Notes: a model not told the origin generated them from the sequence alone. Shown: positions 37,430 to 46,744, numbered from the stretch's first letter. The stretch: 64,000 nt of DNA from Microbulbifer variabilis (GCF_020524905.1 NZ_JAIVKI010000020.1:1-64000); one strand, 5' to 3'. Program-made: numbers and translations.

Positions 37430-38150
37430 TGGCTTTCCTATCCTTGTAACCTACTTTTATTGATGAATTTTGTTTGCATCGAACTTTTTAATGCTCTCAT
37501 CTGAACAAATCCAAGCAATCCATACCTAATCAACATTGCACTTACTGCTCCTCATAAGAAAGGGGTAGCAAGTAATTAATATACGCACTTCCTCTCTCAC
37601 TCCCGCAGATGACTGTTAATTATTTTAGAACCGCCACCTTTATCGACTACAGAAATTATATTTCGGCCGCTTGAACAGTTGAATTCTAAATTGTGGGCAA
37701 CAGCCAAAAGCATTATGTATCCAATTGGAAGAGAAATAAATAAATGAATAAATATCAATGCCTTATTCTACCACCAGTTTTCAAGCTAACGCACTTACAC
37801 TTAGGAAAGTCAAAAAAAGAATAGGTAGTGATCATGATGATGTCATCGCAGATAATGACCGACCAAATCTTATATGCAAGTAACAGAATTTAAGCACCAA
37901 CAAAGGGGCCCAGGTAAATAAAGATATCACCAGAATGTCAGAAGAAGGTCGAACTTGAGCTGACATCTTCACCTTTTTGAATGGAGCCCTGTCAACCCAA
38001 GCTTAAATTTCACTCATTAATCCAGCAAGATTTAGGCACATGCGTGCGAAATTTTTGCTCTCAAATTTTCCAAGAAATAATTTTTTAGCTTTAACTTATA
38101 ACATTCTAAATACAGTCTCAATTTTCACACCATTTAAATAATTAAACTAT
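37430..38150. other. AT-rich spacer marking the edge of the accessory region
   Basis: About 720 bases with markedly lower GC than the genes to the left and no convincing gene. A possible decayed frame (37758-37958, plus strand) reads as 41 codons, TAA, then 25 more codons to TGA, without a ribosome site and without recognisable similarity; I do not call it. The change in composition here coincides with the start of broken and orphan genes. Confidence 0.5.
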
Positions 38151-38618
38151 TCACCCAGAAAAAGGGAAATAGCGAGCGACGTTGGCAAAAAACTGATCTA
38201 ATGGTATGTATTTATCGAAGCCGTAGTTAGCTTCTTTTTTCGTAGGAAAAATCCAATCACCCTCAATACATTGCTGAACATCATATTGTGAGGCAAGAGA
38301 AACGATATAACGCTGATCTGGATCGCTTGATTCTCCATACGTCCAGCTCAAAAAAGTACGATTGCCACTATCGGCCAAATGTGGATAATCATCCGATCCT
38401 GTACACCAACCTACGAGGTCCGTCAAAGGGATATATCCAACTATTGGATTGAGATTCACATCTAAATCTACCCAATTGTAAACATCCAAATGTCTCGCAT
38501 GACGCCAGTAAACAACGTCGTAAATAACAGTTTCACCCTTTTTTATTGTGACAACAAGATGGATATTTGATGCCTGACCGGGATCATCACCAGAAAACCA
38601 ATGAGGCTTAGTCATCAT
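38151..38618 (-). CDS. Hypothetical protein, 155 residues
   Basis: The protein has no signal peptide or membrane segment and is rich in aromatic residues and Asp (for example YDVVYWRHARHLDVYNWVDLDVN). I do not recognise a family. Two adjacent ATG codons open the frame with only a weak ribosome site. It lies in AT-rich DNA directly downstream of a decayed gene on the same strand, so it may itself be an orphan of a partly lost cluster. Confidence 0.55.
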   Translation of the reverse strand: MMTKPHWFSGDDPGQASNIHLVVTIKKGETVIYDVVYWRHARHLDVYNWVDLDVNLNPIVGYIPLTDLVGWCTGSDDYPHLADSGNRTFLSWTYGESSDPDQRYIVSLASQYDVQQCIEGDWIFPTKKEANYGFDKYIPLDQFFANVARYFPFSG

Positions 38619-38709
38619 ATAACTCGCCTGAATGCATCACTATTTTCATAAACCTCAATAATGCCTTTCAATTTGAGTCTTTCGGTATGGGAAAACCTAC
38701 TGTGCCCAT

Positions 38710-39163
38710 CTAGCCAAAAATCCAGAATAGCGAGGCATTATCTTTTAGGGAGTATTGGTAGTAGATTAAAAAACAGTCACTTGTCCAGCGTTCTTGGTAA
38801 TCTCTTAGGTGACGCTTAGAAGTAAGTTCATTGAATGTATATTTTTGACCACTCGTGTTGCCAGCCTGTAAATCTGTATCAATCAAATGTATATAACTAC
38901 AAGTTCCAGCTCTATCCCTTGGATAATCAATAACTAAAATCTCAACTGTAGGCCTATCAAATGCTACATCGCGACCAAATTAACACTTGGCATTAAGGTA
39001 TTCTATTTCACCAAATCCATTAAATTCCAGGTCACCCTTTATATAATTTGCGAAATCCTCAATCAGCGCACTAAACCTAGGGTTATTTTGCAGCTACAAG
39101 TCAAAGACACTTGACCACAACAAAGAAGGATTTTCATTCAATAGACTTCACATAGTTCATCAT
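38710..39163 (-). pseudogene. Decayed gene of unknown function (frameshift plus two stops)
   Basis: Conceptual translation gives a continuous protein-like sequence of about 145 residues once three lesions are ignored. The ATG-ATG start at 39163 yields MMNYVKSI, then the frame shifts near 39137. The second frame continues NENPSLLWSSVFDL, TAG, LQNNPRFSALIEDFANYIKG, then after YLNAKC a TAA, FGRDVAFDRPTVEILVIDY and on to TAG at 38710-38712. The amino-acid content is that of a soluble cytosolic protein. I do not recognise the family. It precedes the hypothetical gene at 38618 on the same strand and may have been its partner. Confidence 0.6.
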
Positions 39164-39258
39164 TAGGTCCAACGATAGTACGGTCTGCAAGCATTCTTGA
39201 CAAATGAGATATCATTATTTAGAGATTAATTTATCTCACCTCTAAGAAAGGGTTGTAC

Positions 39259-39372
39259 ATGTATCCAAACTTACCTTCCCTCAATTCCTTAAAGGTTTTT
39301 GATGCAGCTGCAAGACTCGCTAGCCTTTCGGAGCCCCAAATTAAGAATTCTGCTGATTGGAGCACCCAATAA
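39259..39372 (+). pseudogene. Truncated LysR-family regulator N-terminus
   Basis: A 37-codon frame starts at an ATG with AAAGGG 6 bases upstream and reads MYPNLPSLNSLKVFDAAARL, which is the classic start of GcvA/AmpR-like LysR regulators (LPSLNALRAFEAAAR). After about 20 residues the similarity stops and the frame closes at 39370-39372, one base before the end of the convergent dehydrogenase pseudogene. The rest of the helix-turn-helix and the effector domain are missing, so a deletion or rearrangement joined the LysR start to foreign sequence. Confidence 0.6.
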
Positions 39373-39373
39373 T

Positions 39374-40207
39374 TTAGGCCTCTGGCGATAAGGCCAACTC
39401 AACCTGAAAACTCTTTCTAAGCTGCTTAAGAAAGATCGCCGGAGCCAGCCTGTATAAAAAAGATCCAATTAGACTTAAATCTTTCGGAAACCAGCGCTCC
39501 CTACCCTGCTCCCAAGCCACTACAATTTCATTGGCCATCCACTCAGGGCTACGCACTACTCCCACTGTACTCCTTTGGTGTTTAGCTCTCCCGCCGTCGC
39601 CGGCTAAAGCATTTTGCTCAATTGTTGTGGCCAGGAAGCTCGGGTAAACCATTAATACGCTAACCCCCTCGTTCCTCACCTCTTCACGAAACACCTCAAA
39701 ATACTGGTGCAGCGCACTTTTGGCTGCGCAATAGCCCGCACGTCCCAAAACCGGCATCCACCCAGCCATTGAACTGATATTTACCACACAGCCAGAGGCC
39801 GCTTTCAGCTCTGCAAGCAAGCCCTGAGTAAGTTCTACCGGTGCATGGTAATTGACCGCCATCACCTTGTGGATTACCCAGCTAGACGTTTGTGTTGAGA
39901 GGCTTCGGTGGGTAATACCAGCGTTGTTTATTAGCAGATCAACTCTTGGATACTCATTCCGTAAGGTTTGAACCAATTCCGCCAATGCCAAGCTATTGGC
40001 TAGATCAACGGTATATGTTCTGGCTCAAATACCGCGCCCTCTGAGTTGTATCTCTCTTTGACGGAGTTTTTCAGTGGAAACATCCACCAGAAGAAATTTC
40101 GCAGTGTATTTTCTTGATAGACATTCGGTAATCGCCCAGCCCAGGCCTCCGGCAGCACCGGTTATCACAAAGGTTTTCTGTGATTTATCTGCTTTAATAG
40201 TAGCCAT
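39374..40207 (-). pseudogene. Short-chain dehydrogenase interrupted by an in-frame TGA
   Basis: Two open frames in the same register (60 codons from 40207, then down to 39374) together encode one classical SDR of about 277 residues. The N-terminal piece has the nucleotide motif TGAAGGLGWA; the second has LINNAGITH, ISSMAG and the catalytic YCAAK. They are separated by one TGA at 40025-40027 (GGT ATT TGA GCC AGA), with coding-like sequence (ARTYTVDLANSLALAELV) continuing directly after it. A CGA to TGA change is the simplest origin. It is the last gene of a cluster with an epimerase and a flavin monooxygenase, where SDRs are common companions. Either the gene is dead or the base is a sequencing error. 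Confidence 0.75.
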
Positions 40208-41176
40208 CTAGCTCTCCCCCACTGACAGTGGTAGTTTGCTGGAGGGCGGTCTTATTCCGAGTGCTTTTTCTGCAAACAAATAAAAGACTTCCTTGGATGA
40301 CTTCTCTGGAATAAATCCCAATTCTTCTTTCAATAAGCGGTTATCCAGAACCGGCCTGTATTGCAAAAAGGCCACATGATCTGGGTGGGTATCCGTTAGA
40401 TGGAGACTATAACCTAACCGAAGTACCCCTTTTAGCATCCAGACTGGTGGCCTTATCAGTGGCTTGGACAGAATCTGTGCTATTTCCTTTGGGGTAAGAC
40501 TGCCATCACCGGCTAAATTGAATCTGCCGTAAGCCCCAGTGCTCACGCCAAGGGCTAACGCACGAATCACATCCTGGTCCCAGATAAAGACAAAAGGTGA
40601 ATTATGACCACCCGGGTCCAAAAGTACTTTTCGTTTAAACAGTGCGCTGATTTTGTTATTAGTTTTTTCGCCCAATATAGAGGAAACGCGAAATACCAGC
40701 TGCTTAAGATAAGGGTACCGTTCGCGATATTCAGCCAACAGCTCCTCAATTTTGCGCTTGTTATTGGAATAACCAAATTCAGGATTACCGCGCAGAGGAT
40801 GGTGCTCTTCGAGTTTTGGTGGGTTATCGGGATAATAACCATAGGCGGCGCCACTGCTTGCCACAGTAATATGCTCAACTCCTGCGTAGAGACAGGCTTC
40901 GAGTACATTTCTTGTACCCCTTACATCGACACGATACTCAGCAGTATGATCGCGCCCTGCGACCATTACCGATGCTAAGTGAATCACATGAGTAATAGAT
41001 TCCGCCTGCATTATTTTCCCAAGGTCCTTATCACAGATATCCTTAACAAGGATTGGAAAGCTTGCGGTTTTCGTGTGAATATCGATCCCAGTTACGGATA
41101 AGGTCTTGCTCAAATACTCACCAAGTTGGTTTCCGATATAACCAGCCGCACCTGTAATCAAAACCCGCAGTTTCAT
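40208..41176 (-). CDS. NAD-dependent epimerase/dehydratase (extended SDR)
   Basis: The 322-residue protein has the Rossmann motif TGAAGYIGNQLGEYL at the N-terminus, the strand VIHLASV, the catalytic YSNNK with upstream SSGAAYG, and a C-terminal substrate region, typical of extended SDRs that act on NDP-sugars or on small ketones and alcohols. It lies between the flavin monooxygenase (13-base gap) and the SDR pseudogene, whose ATG directly follows its TAG. The context suggests oxidation or reduction of a ketone or steroid-like substrate rather than sugar chemistry, but this is inference. Confidence 0.85.
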   Translation of the reverse strand: MKLRVLITGAAGYIGNQLGEYLSKTLSVTGIDIHTKTASFPILVKDICDKDLGKIMQAESITHVIHLASVMVAGRDHTAEYRVDVRGTRNVLEACLYAGVEHITVASSGAAYGYYPDNPPKLEEHHPLRGNPEFGYSNNKRKIEELLAEYRERYPYLKQLVFRVSSILGEKTNNKISALFKRKVLLDPGGHNSPFVFIWDQDVIRALALGVSTGAYGRFNLAGDGSLTPKEIAQILSKPLIRPPVWMLKGVLRLGYSLHLTDTHPDHVAFLQYRPVLDNRLLKEELGFIPEKSSKEVFYLFAEKALGIRPPSSKLPLSVGES

Positions 41177-41189
41177 TCTAAAGACCCTT

Positions 41190-42533
41190 TCAAGAAGTTG
41201 CTTGTATTCCGTCAGCCTGATAGGTCAAGGCTCGAGGTGACAGGTCTTTTAGTAGGTCGGCTTTATGCTTTTGAATAACCTTTACATAAGAGTCTTTGTG
41301 TACGTAATACGCCATGCGCTCGAGGTCAAGATATCGCATGCCGCCGTCTATACGTTTTGCCGATTTCTGCTGAATAACCTTCCTGAAACGATTGGCAGAT
41401 GGCGCTCCAGCCATTAACTGGTGAATATAAAGGGCTACAAGCTCCGCTTGCATATTGCGCCCCTCCCACCCCAAACCAGCCGCCTCGATCATGCCCATCA
41501 TAAAAAGGTTGTCTGATTTCGGGGGGAATATGTTCAGGTACAGGCTCGGCGCATAGCCGTTCCAATTTAACTCTGCTTTATCTACGAATGGATAGTGCAG
41601 CTTATATCCAGTGGCCTGCACGATCAGGTCATACTCTTCACATTCCCCATCTGAAAAATGCACTTTATGCCCATCGACCGATTGAATCGCTGGCCTTGGG
41701 TTAATATCCCCATGGCCAATGTGGTGCAACAATAAAGAATTTACTACTGGATGGGATTCAAAAAGTCGATATTCGGGCTCAGGCAACCCGTATTGAGATG
41801 GACTCCCTAATGAGAGCCGAATCAGAGTCTTAGTTAGGCGTCGCTTGAAGGATAGAGGTAACTTGATTTTGCCACCCAGCTGATCAATAGGTCGACCAGA
41901 AATATACTTGGGCAGGAAGTGATATCCACGGCGCAGACTGATATCGACACTTCTCGCCCGGTGTACCGCATCCACGGCAATATCTGCTCCGCTATTGCCA
42001 CAACCAATCAAAAGGACTCTTTTTCCGGCAAAGATCTCCGGGGACCGGTACTGAGCGGAATGTATTAATTCCCCTGTAAATTGGCCTGGTAATTCCGGTT
42101 GATTAGGATAATGTAATGTACCACTGGCAATTAGTAAGCCACTAAACTCCCGTGTTTTTTCCTGCCAATTCCGGCGGGTAGTTACTAGCCAGCCATCTCC
42201 GCTACGCACACATTGCACAACTTCCGTTTCGAACTCATAGTGGCCGTAAAGACCAAATTCTCTTGCATAGGACCGAAAATACTCACCCATGTCTCGATGA
42301 CTTGGATATTCAGCGACACTCTCATCCATCGGGAAGTCGGTAAACTCGGTCATCCTTTTAGAGGAGATGAGATGTGCCGATTCATACATGGTGCTAGTTA
42401 GGCTATCGATATCCCATAGCCCGCCCACATCGCTATGTACTTCAAAACCGATACAGGGGATACCAATCTTAAGTAGATTTCTTACTGTACAAAGGCCCAT
42501 AGGGCCAGCACCTATAACCGCGTAAGGTTTCAT
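41190..42533 (-). CDS. Flavin-containing monooxygenase (FMO/Baeyer-Villiger type)
   Basis: From the ATG at 42533 (GGGAG just upstream) the protein is 447 residues. FAD motif VIGAGPMGLC is at about 6-15, the NADPH motif LIGCGNSGADIA near 175, and the FMO fingerprint FxGxxxHxxxY is present in QFTGELIHSAQY. FMOs insert oxygen at soft nucleophiles (N, S) or catalyse Baeyer-Villiger reactions. Together with two dehydrogenase-type genes and a divergent AraC regulator this forms a small catabolic unit for an unknown ketone, amine or steroid-like compound. An ATG eight codons upstream is a weaker start. Confidence 0.88.
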   Translation of the reverse strand: MKPYAVIGAGPMGLCTVRNLLKIGIPCIGFEVHSDVGGLWDIDSLTSTMYESAHLISSKRMTEFTDFPMDESVAEYPSHRDMGEYFRSYAREFGLYGHYEFETEVVQCVRSGDGWLVTTRRNWQEKTREFSGLLIASGTLHYPNQPELPGQFTGELIHSAQYRSPEIFAGKRVLLIGCGNSGADIAVDAVHRARSVDISLRRGYHFLPKYISGRPIDQLGGKIKLPLSFKRRLTKTLIRLSLGSPSQYGLPEPEYRLFESHPVVNSLLLHHIGHGDINPRPAIQSVDGHKVHFSDGECEEYDLIVQATGYKLHYPFVDKAELNWNGYAPSLYLNIFPPKSDNLFMMGMIEAAGLGWEGRNMQAELVALYIHQLMAGAPSANRFRKVIQQKSAKRIDGGMRYLDLERMAYYVHKDSYVKVIQKHKADLLKDLSPRALTYQADGIQATS

Positions 42534-42651
42534 GGCACTCCCTTTTTCCATAGCCATTCAATTCGAAGCTAAGACAGAAGCAATATACCGTGACAAATCA
42601 AACGCAGATTGTCATTATCGGGCAGAAACTGGTTAATTTGGGACATCCTTA

Positions 42652-43668
42652 ATGGATTTTACCGACTCCAGAAGTGTGAATCTCAGCTACTCAAAGGCTT
42701 TACTGGAAGCCTTGGCCAGCTTGGGCCTGCCCATTCCAAAGAGCGCAAGCAAAGTGCTGTCTCAAATAAGTCGGCAAGAACGCGTCCCAATTTACCAACA
42801 AGAACAACTTTGGAAGGCGATCATCGACAGCTATCCCGAACCGCTGTTGGGAATAAAACTAGGGCTCGCCATGCAAGCCAACCACATTGGACTGGTCGGC
42901 CACTTGCTAATGACCCAGAAAGATCTCCAGGCAACAATAGATCAGTTGATTAGCTACCACCCGCTGCTGGGAGAAGGCGGTTACTTTGAGGTGCACCGCG
43001 ATACATTTTCCGTAAGCCTCTGCTATCATCCAAACTTTCTCAACTTTGCACAAACTCGCGTAGAAACGATACTTGCTGCCTGTATCGCTCAAACCCAGAC
43101 TTTAACTGGTGGGAAGTTTCAGGGCTGCAAATTGCTTCTCTCATACCCTGCTCCCAGCCTTGCTATCCAACAGCAGTATCAGAAACTCCTGGCAATACCG
43201 GTGCAGTTCAATACTAAAGTTTCGGCAATCCAATTCCCTGTTAAAGACTTGGCAATTCCTCTGATTGCGGCAGATAAAGACGTTGTAAGCTGTTTAAAAC
43301 CGAAAGCTGATGCCCTTTTGCAAGGGCTCGAGAAAAAAGGCTTTCACAGGAAAGTCACGCTGTTACTTCAACAAACCCCCCACTTAACACGAGAGCAAGT
43401 TGCCAAGCATCTCTGCCTTAGTACTAGGCATTTAGGACGCAAATTGCAAGATGAACACACCAATTTTCGCACAATCCAAGAAGAAGTGCGTAGTTACTAT
43501 GCAAGGCAGTGGTTGACTCAAGGCGAAAAGTCCAATGCTGATATCGCCATTGCGCTAGGATACTCTGATGAAAGTGCATTTGGTAAGGCATTTAAACGCT
43601 GGGAGGGTATCTCTCCAAGCTTATTTGATAGGCGCCGGAAAAAAACTTTAAATAGCCACCTAAGCTAA
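42652..43668 (+). CDS. AraC-family regulator with Arabinose_bd-type N-terminal domain
   Basis: The 338-residue protein has an N-terminal sensing domain (about 20-210; EPLLGIKLGLAMQANHIGLVGHLLMTQKDLQATI is typical of the OruR/ArgR-like subgroup) and a C-terminal double helix-turn-helix (about 235-330; VAKHLCLSTRHLGRKLQDE and IAIALGYSDESAFGKAFKRWEGISPS). It diverges from the flavin monooxygenase operon across about 120 bases, so it most likely activates that operon. The effector is unknown. Confidence 0.88.
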   Translation: MDFTDSRSVNLSYSKALLEALASLGLPIPKSASKVLSQISRQERVPIYQQEQLWKAIIDSYPEPLLGIKLGLAMQANHIGLVGHLLMTQKDLQATIDQLISYHPLLGEGGYFEVHRDTFSVSLCYHPNFLNFAQTRVETILAACIAQTQTLTGGKFQGCKLLLSYPAPSLAIQQQYQKLLAIPVQFNTKVSAIQFPVKDLAIPLIAADKDVVSCLKPKADALLQGLEKKGFHRKVTLLLQQTPHLTREQVAKHLCLSTRHLGRKLQDEHTNFRTIQEEVRSYYARQWLTQGEKSNADIAIALGYSDESAFGKAFKRWEGISPSLFDRRRKKTLNSHLS

Positions 43669-44182
43669 CAACGATTCGTTAATATTGTTCAGTTAACTTC
43701 TTTTTATTAATCAACTCAAAATTTCATACAATCATTAATTGCATAGCAATCTCATAATTTTTATTTGGAGAGCCCGAATCTTTAATAAAATTAAAAATGG
43801 ACACCGGTATATGGTTGAACCAATAGATCTTAAATCAAAAAATATTCTAATAGCAAAAAATCGAGCATGACTCAATGAGCGTTACGCCGGACATTTGACA
43901 AAACTACAATCTCCCACTATATGGCTCACAGGTTAAAATTTTGATATCGATTACTTGGCGTATGCGAGCACATTTCATCACACTAGATTTCAACTCTAAA
44001 AACAGGTAAATATTTAACCCGGACTCCATGCAACCACCACCTTAAGAAAGGTTATTTATTCTAACCAGCACACTGATTACCTTGGATTATTTATAACTCA
44101 GCCAAAAAAAATCCAAGAATCAGGAATCTCTAAAAAATTCATAATATAAGCAAATTAAGCAACCCAAAACCAAGGAAGAACT
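43669..44182. other. AT-rich spacer before the BON-domain gene
   Basis: About 510 bases with no credible coding frame on either strand and no RNA gene that I recognise. It presumably carries the promoter of the BON-domain gene, whose ribosome site AAGGAAG is at the right end. Confidence 0.5.
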
Positions 44183-44737
44183 ATGAGCCTTATCAAAAAA
44201 ACCCTAAGCTCCATGGCAATAGCCATGCTCGTTTCATCGGTAGCAATAGCCGAGGAAAAACCCAGCCAGAAGAACTCGGCTATGAATGATATATGGCTGG
44301 ATGGAAAAGCAGAGACTGTGCTCCTACTAAACAAAAATTTAAACAGCTTTACTATTGACACCAAAGTTAACAATGGCATTGTGACCCTATCGGGTGAGGT
44401 AGATAGCGAAATTGACAAGCGCCTGGCTGGGGAATTGGTTTCAGGGATAAAAGGTGTCAAGAACGTCAAAAACGAACTCACCGTTACCAACAAAAAGAGT
44501 ATTAGTGACACCATCTCTAGTGAGTATACAGACGCCAAGATAGCAACCGTCGTTAAAACCCGGCTATTGCTTGATCAGGAGATCCCCGGAACCAAAATTG
44601 ACGTCTCAGCCCAAGGTGGAACTATCACCTTGAAAGGGTCAGTAAAATCCAGCGCCCAGAAAGATCTCGCTCAAGCGATTGCGGAAAATACTGAAGATGT
44701 AAAGAAAGTTGTGAATAATCTGACCGTTGTTAAGTAG
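44183..44737 (+). CDS. Periplasmic BON-domain protein (OsmY-like)
   Basis: The 184-residue protein has a Sec signal peptide (MSLIKKTLSSMAIAMLVSSVAIA, cleavage after residue 23) and two BON domains (about 42-108 and 115-183), each with the pattern VNNGIVTLSGEVDSEIDKRLAGELV / AQGGTITLKGSVKSSAQKDLAQAIA. OsmY-type proteins are periplasmic, induced by osmotic stress, and thought to bind membranes or assist outer-membrane protein folding. The ribosome site AAGGAAG is strong, and a good terminator follows, so it is a single-gene unit. Confidence 0.9.
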   Translation: MSLIKKTLSSMAIAMLVSSVAIAEEKPSQKNSAMNDIWLDGKAETVLLLNKNLNSFTIDTKVNNGIVTLSGEVDSEIDKRLAGELVSGIKGVKNVKNELTVTNKKSISDTISSEYTDAKIATVVKTRLLLDQEIPGTKIDVSAQGGTITLKGSVKSSAQKDLAQAIAENTEDVKKVVNNLTVVK

Positions 44738-44748
44738 TAGATTCATAT

Positions 44749-44770
44749 GGGGCTATTATGGCCCCTTTTT
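44749..44770 (+). terminator. Rho-independent terminator of the BON-domain gene
   Basis: GGGGC, a 7-base loop, then GCCCC and TTTTT: a compact hairpin followed by a T-run, 12 bases after the stop. Confidence 0.85.
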
Positions 44771-45042
44771 CCTGAACCACTATTTACCCGATTGCTGGTT
44801 ACCTGAACTATTATTGATGACACCAAAGGTAGCACTCGTCAAAACTCTTTAACCTAGCCCCTTTTCTACCCGGATATAAACTCTCAAACTCCGAGCATCT
44901 CCTAGCGACTGCAGGGAGCGCTACCATGAAGGGCATATTATTGCACCAACAGTATCCTTAAACCTTCCAATCCGACACCTAGTATAGTGCCCGCCAAAGC
45001 TCAAATAAAATTCCTAATATCGATCCATTGGAGATATAGAGC

Positions 45043-45375
45043 TTATTGTTCAATTTCTATAATTGCGAGTTTACAGCGTTGTGGCGTAGTGGAATCATAA
45101 CGATCCACCCACACATTAATCCTCTTTTCAGATAATTGTGCAGCAGTCACTAAAGACATAACCATTTTCTTGACATCCGAATCTACTGACGCGTCCAAAC
45201 CGATTTTGTTGCCATAGCAGTTAGCCGAATCAGGCATACTATAAATCGAACCCCCCCCACTGGATGACACCCGAACCCAGGGGGCGCCATCAGAAGCAAA
45301 AGGCCCTTCTGATGCCGACACAGATATGCTTAAAAAAAACAACCCAGAAACCAAAAGTTCATTTAACCTTTTCAT
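45043..45375 (-). CDS. Small exported protein, paralogue A1
   Basis: The 110-residue protein has a Sec signal (LNELLVSGLFFLSISVSA, cleavage likely after residue 21) and a mature part of about 89 residues with two Cys. It is clearly a duplicate of the next gene (45557-45889): both share SEGPF, SDGAPWVR, SLVTAAQ, DRYDST and PQRC. No known function is recognised. It is the last of four small exported proteins downstream of the large Rhs gene. The central block (VKKMVMSLVTAAQLSEKRINVWVD) resembles the VKKAWFSMLLAA..GKKVSVKV block of the other pair, so all four may be one family. Confidence 0.7.
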   Translation of the reverse strand: MKRLNELLVSGLFFLSISVSASEGPFASDGAPWVRVSSSGGGSIYSMPDSANCYGNKIGLDASVDSDVKKMVMSLVTAAQLSEKRINVWVDRYDSTTPQRCKLAIIEIEQ

Positions 45376-45556
45376 TTACACCTCTTGATAGAAGAATATC
45401 CGCAGAGAGTGAAGCAGATAACTTTGTATTTAATGACTGCGAAAACAAGGATGGATCGACCCTAAAAAATAGCACCTTTTCTTGGGACATTTTTATTGGC
45501 ACTTTTCATATAATGTCTAAATTTACATTGTTACAAACCTATCAGCTATAGCAGGA

Positions 45557-45889
45557 TCACTGATCAATTTCGATGAAGACCAGATTACAACGTTGCGGTA
45601 TTGTTGAGTCATAGCGATCTATCCAAACATTAATCTTCTTCCCAGACATTTGTGCAGCAGTCACTAAAGAAAATGCCATCTCCATCATATCTGGATCTTC
45701 CGAATTGCTCACATTGATTTTATTCTGATAACAATTAACCGGATCAGGCATACGATAAATTGTCATACTTCCACTGGATGATAACCGTACCCAAGGGGCA
45801 CCATCAGAAGTAAAAGGACCTTCAGACGCCGACACAGAACCACTCAACAAAAGCACCCAGAAAAACAAACGCCTTTTTAACTTACTCAT
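45557..45889 (-). CDS. Small exported protein, paralogue A2
   Basis: Starting at the ATG at 45889, the 110-residue product has a signal peptide (KLKRRLFFWVLLLSGSVSA) and the same mature layout as paralogue A1, with both Cys conserved. Upstream in-frame codons to 45922 lack the signal structure and are rejected. The two genes are separated by about 180 bases and read in the same direction, a recent tandem duplication. Function unknown; periplasmic or secreted location inferred. Confidence 0.7.
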   Translation of the reverse strand: MSKLKRRLFFWVLLLSGSVSASEGPFTSDGAPWVRLSSSGSMTIYRMPDPVNCYQNKINVSNSEDPDMMEMAFSLVTAAQMSGKKINVWIDRYDSTIPQRCNLVFIEIDQ

Positions 45890-46135
45890 TTTAAATACCC
45901 TAAAGGAACCAATAGAAGCCAATACTAATTATTACATCTAAATCAACATATCGTGAAAAGGAGAGTACAGATAGTAAGCATTTTTATAGACGCCCGACTC
46001 ACCACAAAAGCTACTCACCCATATAAATAAGAGTTCATTTAAGGGGCACTTTGCAACATCTTCATTCTTGGCCTGAAAATAGCGCCAATATCTTAATTTT
46101 CCTATAGAACCGATAAATTGTAAGAATCTAAAAAA

Positions 46136-46441
46136 TCAGAAATCTTGATAAATATAACTGACAGTTATGATCTTTTCTTCACAGCTCGGAACCTTTACTG
46201 AAACTTTTTTTCCCGTAGTTGATGCGGCAAGTAACATTGAAAACCAAGCTTTTTTTACCTCCGAGTCAAGATAAAACGTATAATAGCCATTGTTTGAAAT
46301 ATTTATACACGGATCATCTTCCAAACGAAAACTAACAGATTGCCTATAGGGGAAAATCCTTCCCACTGAACCGACATTCAGCTCCGCAAAGGACTTGCAC
46401 GCAAGCAAGGAAAAGATCAAAAAAATCAATATCTTTTTCAT
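46136..46441 (-). CDS. Small exported protein, paralogue B1
   Basis: From the ATG at 46441 the protein is 101 residues with a signal peptide (MKKILIFLIFSLLACKSFA) and a mature domain with DDPCINIS, YTFYLDSEVKKAWFSMLLAASTTGKKVSVKV and a late Cys (SCEE). The Cys within LLAC could be read as a lipobox, but its paralogue B2 cleaves at an equivalent AxA site without Cys, so I favour soluble export. It is the duplicate of the gene at 46745-47050. No known function. Confidence 0.68.
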   Translation of the reverse strand: MKKILIFLIFSLLACKSFAELNVGSVGRIFPYRQSVSFRLEDDPCINISNNGYYTFYLDSEVKKAWFSMLLAASTTGKKVSVKVPSCEEKIITVSYIYQDF

Positions 46442-46600
46442 ATCAACCCACAAAAAAACTTTCAACAAAGCGACCACAAAAACGAGAGTAATTAAGGAAT
46501 ATCAACCCGACCGCATCAGCGAGAAAATATCACCTCCAAATGCGATCAACCCTGCAACCTCAGCAGCAAAATAGTATTATGCCTTACTCCCAAATACTCT

Positions 46601-46625
46601 GCGCTTTCAGCTAGAACGAAAGCGC
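46601..46625. repeat. Inverted repeat in the spacer between paralogues B1 and B2
   Basis: GCGCTTTC (46601-46608) and GAAAGCGC (46618-46625) form an 8-bp perfect hairpin with a 9-base loop, about 120 bases after the stop of paralogue B2. There is no T-run on either side. It may be a terminator or a relic. The rest of the roughly 300-base spacer shows no gene. Confidence 0.4.
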
Positions 46626-46744
46626 CAGGGTAAAACCAGCTTAGATGCATTGGCAATTACCCCAAAAAAAGAAACCTTAGCTTGATCTTCACAGATAGAA
46701 AAGAACAGAAACTGCTAAAAATTCGACAATCTTAGGTTCCATTA

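Noticed and set aside
37758..37958. Short plus-strand frame with an internal TAA
   Set aside because: No ribosome site, no recognisable similarity and length within chance for this AT-rich stretch; left as unannotated.
40025..40027. Selenocysteine at the TGA in the short-chain dehydrogenase
   Set aside because: The site is not a catalytic position of SDRs, no bacterial SECIS-like hairpin directly follows, and a CGA to TGA change explains it.
46136..46441. Lipoprotein reading of paralogue B1 (Cys in LLAC)
   Set aside because: The equivalent position in paralogue B2 is not Cys and both have a good AxA-type cleavage site further on.
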